DNA from: Aquibium microcysteis
GTDB taxonomy: Bacteria > Pseudomonadota > Alphaproteobacteria > Rhizobiales > Rhizobiaceae
Direction: 5' to 3'
Assembly (NCBI RefSeq): GCF_014495845.1
Contig: NZ_CP061080.1
Span: 1,725,001-1,789,000, forward strand
DNA: 64,000 nucleotides
The translations under genes and the position numbers were made by a program. Positions 59,818 to 64,000 of the stretch are shown here, piece by piece. The notes beneath the pieces are model-generated. The model searched no databases and had not been told where the DNA came from. It saw only the letters and a list, made by a program, of their open reading frames with translations. Within the stretch, counting starts at the first letter, position 1. Every line of letters starts with the position of its first letter.

Positions 59818-59888
59818 TCTTTGACGACCGGCGGTCGCGGCCGCTCGCGAGAACAGAAGACCCCGGGCAGGACCCGGGGTTTTTTCAT
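59725..59888 (+). repeat. Copy A of the duplicated 3' end plus terminator
   Basis: The native last part of the giant gene (encoding NDRDQTVTQTYLTSDTGKVY and beyond) with its terminator. A decayed second copy lies about 210 bases further on. Confidence 0.85.
59860..59886 (+). terminator. Terminator of the giant gene
   Basis: CCCCGGG (59861-59867), five-base loop, CCCGGGG (59873-59879), then T6. About 45 bases after the stop codon. Confidence 0.9.
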
Positions 59889-59935
59889 GCCGCGCGAAAA
59901 GCGCTGCCGCCCTGTCTGCGGCAGGGACGGAGCCC

Positions 59936-60100
59936 GCGACGGCCGCGACCGGACCGCGACGCGGATCTCCCTGACGTCGGACACCGGGAAGGTCTGCTGC
60001 GTGCCGGCGCATGCCGGCGTTCGATCATGCCGATCACGGACGGCGGCCACGGCCGCCCGCAGAACGAAAAACCCCGGGCAGAAGCCCGGGGTTTGTCGTT
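59936..60100 (+). pseudogene. Decayed duplicate of the giant gene's 3' end and terminator
   Basis: Aligns with 59725-59888 throughout. The block CTGACGTCGGACACCGG occurs at 59755 and 59971. Translation gives RDGRDRTATRISLTSDTGKV, recognisable against RNDRDQTVTQTYLTSDTGKV of the intact gene; the copy has no start of its own. It ends with a second hairpin (60070-60093) equivalent to the native terminator. Confidence 0.85.
60064..60098. terminator. Bidirectional terminator between the giant gene remnant and pccA
   Basis: AACCCCGGGC (60070-60079), AGAA, GCCCGGGGTT (60084-60093): a perfect 10-bp stem. On the minus strand it is followed by TTTTTCG, suiting it to end pccA; on the plus strand by TTTG. 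It is the remnant's copy of the giant gene terminator, now apparently used by pccA. Confidence 0.8.
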
Positions 60101-60179
60101 CCGGAAGGAGGTGCGGCCGGCCTGTCCGCGGTGAAGCCGCCACCCGGCGGAGCGACCACCCGGCAGCAGCATGCCGCGT

Positions 60180-62192
60180 TCAGGCAAACTCCATGATCAC
60201 CGCATCGACCGCGAGGCTCTCGCCGGGTTTGGCATTGATCCTGGAGACCGTGAGGTCGCGGTCGGCGCGCAGCACGTTCTCCATCTTCATGGCCTCGACG
60301 ACGGCGAGCGTCTCGCCCGCCTTGACCTCCTGCCCCTCCGTCACCGCGATGGAGACCACCATGCCCGGCATGGGGCACAGGAGAAGCTTCGACGTGTCCG
60401 GCGGCAGCTTCACCGGCATCAGCCGGTCGAGCGCCGCCGTATCGGGCAGCATCGCGCGGGCCGTCACGGACATGCCCTTCCACGCGATCCGCAGCGCATT
60501 GGGCACAGGCCGGAGCTGCGCAGAGACCGCGCGCCCGCCGATCGTGCCCTTCCAGACCGGCTCGCCGGGCCGCCAGTCGGACGCGACCGTGATCGGCTCG
60601 GCCCCGCCGACCGCGACGTCCATCTCCAGCGGAATCGAGATCATGCCGGCCGTCACCGTCATCGGGAGGTAGTCGTCGCCGATCCGCACCACCCAGTCCG
60701 GCTTCAGCACGCCCGAATGCGGCGCCAGCCGCCCGGGCAGACGGTCCAGGCGGTCCCTGCGCAGCAGTTCCACGGCGAGCGCGATTGCTGCCAGCACCTG
60801 CTTGTCCTCGCCCGACGGCACGACCGGGGCGAACCCCTCCGGATACTCCTCCGCGATGAAGGCCGTCGACAGCCTGCCCTCGCGCCAGCGCGGATGCTGC
60901 ATCAGCGCCGCAAGGAAGGGAATGTTGTGCTCGATCCCGTCCACCACGAAACTGTCGAGCGCGTCCGACATGGCGTCGATCGCCACCAGCCGGGTAGGCG
61001 CCCAGGTGCAGAGCTTGGCGATCATCGGATCGTAGTACATCGAGATTTCGGCGCCCTCGGTGACGCCCGTGTCGTTGCGGACGACGACATCGCCGAACCG
61101 GCCCTCCGCCGGCGGCCGGTAGCGCGACAGGCGGCCGATCGAGGGCAGGAAGTTGCGGTAGGGATCCTCGGCGTAGAGCCGGCTCTCGACGGCCCAGCCG
61201 TTCAGCTTTACGTCGTCCTGGCGGATGGCGAGCGCCTCGCCGGCGGCAACACGGATCATCTGCTCGACGAGGTCGATCCCGGTCACGAGTTCCGTCACCG
61301 GGTGCTCGACCTGCAGCCGCGTGTTCATCTCCAGGAAGTAGAAATTGCGGTCCTTGTCGACGATGAACTCGACGGTGCCGGCGCTCTGGTAGTCGACGGC
61401 CCTGGCGAGCGCCACGGACTGCTCGCCCATGGCCCGCCGCGTCGCCGCATCGAGGAAGGGCGACGGCGCTTCCTCAACCACCTTCTGATTGCGCCGCTGG
61501 ATCGAACATTCGCGTTCGCCCAGATAGATGACGTTGCCGTGCGCGTCGCCCAGAACCTGGATCTCGATGTGCCGCGGATCCACCACGAATTTCTCGATGA
61601 AGACGCGGTCGTCGCCGAAGGAGGATTTCGCCTCGTTCTTCGACGACTGGAAGCCCTCACGCGTCTCGGCCTCGTTCCAGGCGATGCGCATGCCCTTCCC
61701 GCCGCCGCCGGCCGAAGCCTTGATCATGACGGGGTAGCCGATATCGGACGCGATCCGGACGGCATGGTCGGCGTCCTCGATCACGCCGAGGTAACCCGGA
61801 ACCGTGGAGACCTTCGCCGCATTGGCGAACTTCTTGGACTCGATCTTGTCGCCCATCGCCTCGATGGCCCTGGGCTTCGGACCGATGAAGACGATGCCTT
61901 CCTTTTCCAGCGCCGCGCAGAAGGATGCGCGCTCCGACAGGAAGCCGTAGCCGGGATGCACCGCCTCGGCGCCGGTCTCCTTGCAGGCCGCGATGATGCG
62001 TTCCGCGACGAGATAGCTCTGGGCGGCTGCAGCCGGACCGATATGCACCGCTTCGTCGGCCATTTCGACATGGACGGCGTCGCGATCCGCATCCGAATAG
62101 ACCGCGACGGTGGCGATCCCCATCCTGCGGGCGGTCTTGATGACACGGCACGCGATCTCGCCGCGGTTGGCGATGAGGATCTTCTTGAACAT
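60180..62192 (-). CDS. pccA: Propionyl-CoA carboxylase alpha subunit (biotin carboxylase + BCCP)
   Basis: 670 residues. Biotin carboxylase domain from KKILIANRGEIACRVIKTA, ATP-grasp loop KASAGGGGKGMRI, EMNTRLQVEHPVTE with catalytic residues; a middle BT region; and a C-terminal biotinyl domain with Lys636 in EAMKMEN. Carboxylates its biotin, which PccB uses on propionyl-CoA. Works with pccB near 9.8 kb. Transcribed leftward; terminator at 60064-60098. About 140 bases upstream are free before the next gene. Confidence 0.96.
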   Translation of the reverse strand: MFKKILIANRGEIACRVIKTARRMGIATVAVYSDADRDAVHVEMADEAVHIGPAAAAQSYLVAERIIAACKETGAEAVHPGYGFLSERASFCAALEKEGIVFIGPKPRAIEAMGDKIESKKFANAAKVSTVPGYLGVIEDADHAVRIASDIGYPVMIKASAGGGGKGMRIAWNEAETREGFQSSKNEAKSSFGDDRVFIEKFVVDPRHIEIQVLGDAHGNVIYLGERECSIQRRNQKVVEEAPSPFLDAATRRAMGEQSVALARAVDYQSAGTVEFIVDKDRNFYFLEMNTRLQVEHPVTELVTGIDLVEQMIRVAAGEALAIRQDDVKLNGWAVESRLYAEDPYRNFLPSIGRLSRYRPPAEGRFGDVVVRNDTGVTEGAEISMYYDPMIAKLCTWAPTRLVAIDAMSDALDSFVVDGIEHNIPFLAALMQHPRWREGRLSTAFIAEEYPEGFAPVVPSGEDKQVLAAIALAVELLRRDRLDRLPGRLAPHSGVLKPDWVVRIGDDYLPMTVTAGMISIPLEMDVAVGGAEPITVASDWRPGEPVWKGTIGGRAVSAQLRPVPNALRIAWKGMSVTARAMLPDTAALDRLMPVKLPPDTSKLLLCPMPGMVVSIAVTEGQEVKAGETLAVVEAMKMENVLRADRDLTVSRINAKPGESLAVDAVIMEFA

Positions 62193-62330
62193 GGACTGCT
62201 CCCCCCGGGACGACTGAGCCTCTTCTTATGGATATCGGCGGCGTCGCTCAAGGTGCCATAGCACGGCGCGCGGACGGGGAAACCGGCTGTGCGCAGGCCG
62301 TCTCCCGCGGATGCGGTGGTATGGCGGATC

Positions 62331-62702
62331 TCAGCCGCGGACGGCGGCAATGATTGCCGATGCGGCCCAGAGCCCGAGGGCCGTGCCGAGCCACCACAAG
62401 GCCTTCTGGGCAAGCTGCTGGCGCATGGCGTCGACGATGAGCATCCGTGCGACCGGCTTGGCCGGCCGTTCCGCCTCCGCAAGCATGATCCAGACCTCGG
62501 TCTCCTCGACGCGCCTGCGCCGGGGATACAGCCGGGCGGCGGTCGCCATCGCGAAGGAAAGCACGAAAAAGCCGGCCGCGCCGAGACGAAAGCTGAGCGC
62601 CAGGTCGTGTGCGGTTCCCATCATCACCATCAGGATGGCGATACCGGTGAACCCGGACGCCCGGAGAACTGCGAACCGCGCCAGGCGCGTGATCTTGTCC
62701 AA
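62331..62702 (-). CDS. Hypothetical membrane protein
   Basis: 123 residues. Hydrophobic segments at about residues 15-32, 36-55 and 100-119; central RRRRVEETEVWIML and a Leu/Ala-rich helix. Start appears to be TTG at 62702 (DKITRLARFAVLRA) with GGAG seven bases upstream; no ATG lies in the frame nearby. Similar small membrane proteins occur in rhizobia near actP-like genes; function unknown. Confidence 0.7.
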   Translation of the reverse strand: MDKITRLARFAVLRASGFTGIAILMVMMGTAHDLALSFRLGAAGFFVLSFAMATAARLYPRRRRVEETEVWIMLAEAERPAKPVARMLIVDAMRQQLAQKALWWLGTALGLWAASAIIAAVRG

Positions 62703-62773
62703 AGGCAGTCTCCGTCATGCCGCCGAGGTCCCCAGATTAGCATGGCGTGCCGTCGCCGGCGCAGGACGGCCGT

Positions 62774-63178
62774 TCAAAACAGCGTGACGACCGACAGATA
62801 GAGCGGGATGAACAGAGGCGGCACGCCGAGATAGGCGTCTCCGAACAGGAAGAGCTTCAGGAAGAAGAAGAGGAAGGCCGCGTAGAGCGAGACCGCGAAG
62901 GGCATCAGGAAGCCCGGCGTGATCGGCGCGGTCAGCGCCAGCAGGGGATCGGTCACCCGCCGCAGCACCACGAAGAAGACGATGTCGCGGTCGACCCCGA
63001 CGATGAATTCGAGGACGCCGCGCGAGAAGAGGAACGCCGCGAGCGCGGTCAGCGCATAGGTGCCGCCGAGGTAGATCGCGACCGCCTGCGGTGCGCCGCC
63101 GAGGATGAAGGTCACCACCGCGGCGAGGTAGGTCGCCGCCAGGATGAGGAGCCCGGTGAGGGCCGACGCCTGATTCAT
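62774..63178 (-). CDS. Hypothetical four-helix membrane protein
   Basis: 134 residues, almost entirely membrane: helices near 5-27, 33-52, 68-88 and 95-130, with the aromatic-rich end LYAAFLFFFLKLFLFGDAYLG. Starts MNQASALTGLLIL. A terminator lies between it and the symporter gene, so it has its own start of transcription or is attenuated. No recognised family. Confidence 0.7.
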   Translation of the reverse strand: MNQASALTGLLILAATYLAAVVTFILGGAPQAVAIYLGGTYALTALAAFLFSRGVLEFIVGVDRDIVFFVVLRRVTDPLLALTAPITPGFLMPFAVSLYAAFLFFFLKLFLFGDAYLGVPPLFIPLYLSVVTLF

Positions 63179-63199
63179 GTTGGACTGTCCGTGAGTTCA

Positions 63200-63230
63200 A
63201 AAGAAACGCAGGGCCCGGAGGCCCTGCGCG
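63200..63230 (-). terminator. Rho-independent terminator after the symporter gene
   Basis: CGCAGGGCC and GGCCCTGCG pair perfectly (63207-63215 with 63220-63228) across four bases; on the minus strand TTTCTTTT follows. Lies 20 bases beyond the symporter stop. Confidence 0.85.
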
Positions 63231-63248
63231 AGGTTCATAGCGGTTTCG

Positions 63249-64000
63249 TCAGTGTCCGGCGACCATCATCGTGCCGCCCTTGGGCAGGCGCAGACGGTCG
63301 ACGAAATCCTGCATCTCCGCACTCGGCGCCGGCGTCATCAGCGACACCACATAGGTCACGACGAAGGCGACCGGGACGCCGAAGATGCCCGAGGAAATCG
63401 ACTGCACGCCGAACCACGAGATCTCGTCGCCGGTGCCCTTGACCAGATCGAAGCCGTAGACGTTGCCGATCAGGTAGTACATCGTGACGAGGAAGCCCGC
63501 CGCCATGCCGGCGATGCCGCCGAGATTGGTCGCACGCTTCCACCATACGCCGAGCACCAGCGGCGCGAACAGGCCGGCCGCCGCGATCGAGAAGGCCCAG
63601 GAGACCATCGACAGGATGTCCGACGGCTTGGTGCGCGCCAGGAACGCCGCAGCCAGCGCGACGACGACCAGCAGGATCTTCGACACGAGGAGGCGCCGCT
63701 TGGCGTCGGCCTTGGGGTCGACCATCTTGTAGTAGACGTCGTGCGACAGCGCGTTGGAGATGGCCAGCAGCAGGCCGTCCGCCGTCGAGAGCGCCGCGGC
63801 GAAGCCGCCCGCCCCCACCAGACCCACGACCCAGATCGGCATGCCGGCGATCGACGGAGTCGAAAGCACGATCATGTCGTTGTTGAGCTTGAGTTCGGCA
63901 TAGGGAAAGCCGGCCGCGAAGCCCTTGGCCTCGCAGGCAGCCTGGATGGCGGCGACCGTCTCGGCCTTGACGCCGCAGATCGTCACCAGCTGGTGCCCGG
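63249..64000 (-). CDS. Sodium:solute symporter (ActP-like), C-terminal fragment
   Basis: 250 residues visible; the gene continues past the right edge. About six membrane helices. Seen: AGGFAAALSTADGLLLAISNALSHDVYY shortened to GGFAAALSTADGLLLAISN, the SSS-family core, and ILSMVSWAFSIAAAGLFAPLVLG. This matches cation/acetate symporters (ActP). Substrate not proven. Ends PKGGTMMVAGH. Confidence 0.87.
   Translation of the reverse strand, partial: GHQLVTICGVKAETVAAIQAACEAKGFAAGFPYAELKLNNDMIVLSTPSIAGMPIWVVGLVGAGGFAAALSTADGLLLAISNALSHDVYYKMVDPKADAKRRLLVSKILLVVVALAAAFLARTKPSDILSMVSWAFSIAAAGLFAPLVLGVWWKRATNLGGIAGMAAGFLVTMYYLIGNVYGFDLVKGTGDEISWFGVQSISSGIFGVPVAFVVTYVVSLMTPAPSAEMQDFVDRLRLPKGGTMMVAGH

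Noticed and set aside
60171..62261. 696-codon plus-strand frame over pccA
   Set aside because: Shadow of pccA, with composition typical of antisense frames.

Overview
The window is a high-GC chromosomal segment of an alphaproteobacterium, most likely a member of the Hyphomicrobiales (Rhizobiales) near the Phyllobacteriaceae. The reasons are a CckA-type hybrid kinase, an alpha-type DksA with a degraded zinc site, a double cold-shock-domain protein, the rlpA-dac-tmk-holB order, a urtABCDE urea transporter, and above all a 2,440-residue membrane-anchored coiled-coil protein that looks like the Growth Pole Ring (GPR) protein of polar-growing rhizobia. No rRNA, tRNA, CRISPR array, insertion sequence or prophage was seen. 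Genes are densely packed on both strands.

Layout. 0-6.3 kb: start of an MFS transporter, rimO, and the leftward block rlpA, dac, tmk, holB. 6.5-11.3 kb: a universal stress protein, an alpha/beta hydrolase, a DUF192 protein, a double cold-shock protein, glyoxalase I and pccB. 11.6-14.1 kb: a small ORF, a vapBC-like toxin-antitoxin module whose toxin is frameshifted, and an amidase. The vapBC module is bracketed by two copies of the amidase 3' end, which suggests it arrived by insertion or recombination there. 14.1-18.7 kb: an aldo/keto reductase and small DUF proteins. 18.7-24.3 kb: a leftward molybdenum-enzyme maturation cluster (MoxR ATPase, VWA CoxE, split XdhC, MPT-binding/MobA fusion) with no structural hydroxylase genes in view, plus a flavin reductase. 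24.4-29.8 kb: an orphan Leu/Ile/Val-type binding protein with a P1 peptidase, DUF2259, a membrane protein, purB, and a 46-residue membrane protein behind a LexA-like box. 29.9-39.8 kb: gyrA, marC, and urtABCDE with a sigma-54 promoter. 40.1-51.4 kb: cckA, a FliO-like protein, dksA, sixA, ycjX, ycjF, folP-folB-folK and two secreted proteins. 51.4-59.8 kb: fdxB, an Hpt protein and the giant GPR-like gene. 59.8-64 kb: a decayed second copy of the giant gene's 3' end and terminator, pccA, two membrane proteins and the C-terminal part of a sodium:solute symporter.

How the genes work together. RlpA, the D,D-carboxypeptidase, CckA and the GPR-like protein all bear on envelope growth and cell-cycle polarity. 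Urea uptake is probably nitrogen-regulated through RpoN. PccA and PccB together form propionyl-CoA carboxylase but are encoded about 49 kb apart. The cox/xdh accessory proteins must serve a molybdenum hydroxylase encoded elsewhere. The findings most worth a second look are the exact 29- and 29/36-residue repeat architecture of the giant protein, the duplicated and decaying 3' end of that gene, the direct repeats around the broken vapBC module, and the LexA-like box ahead of the 46-residue membrane protein. All functional calls rest on reading the sequence and knowledge of the families; no database search was run.
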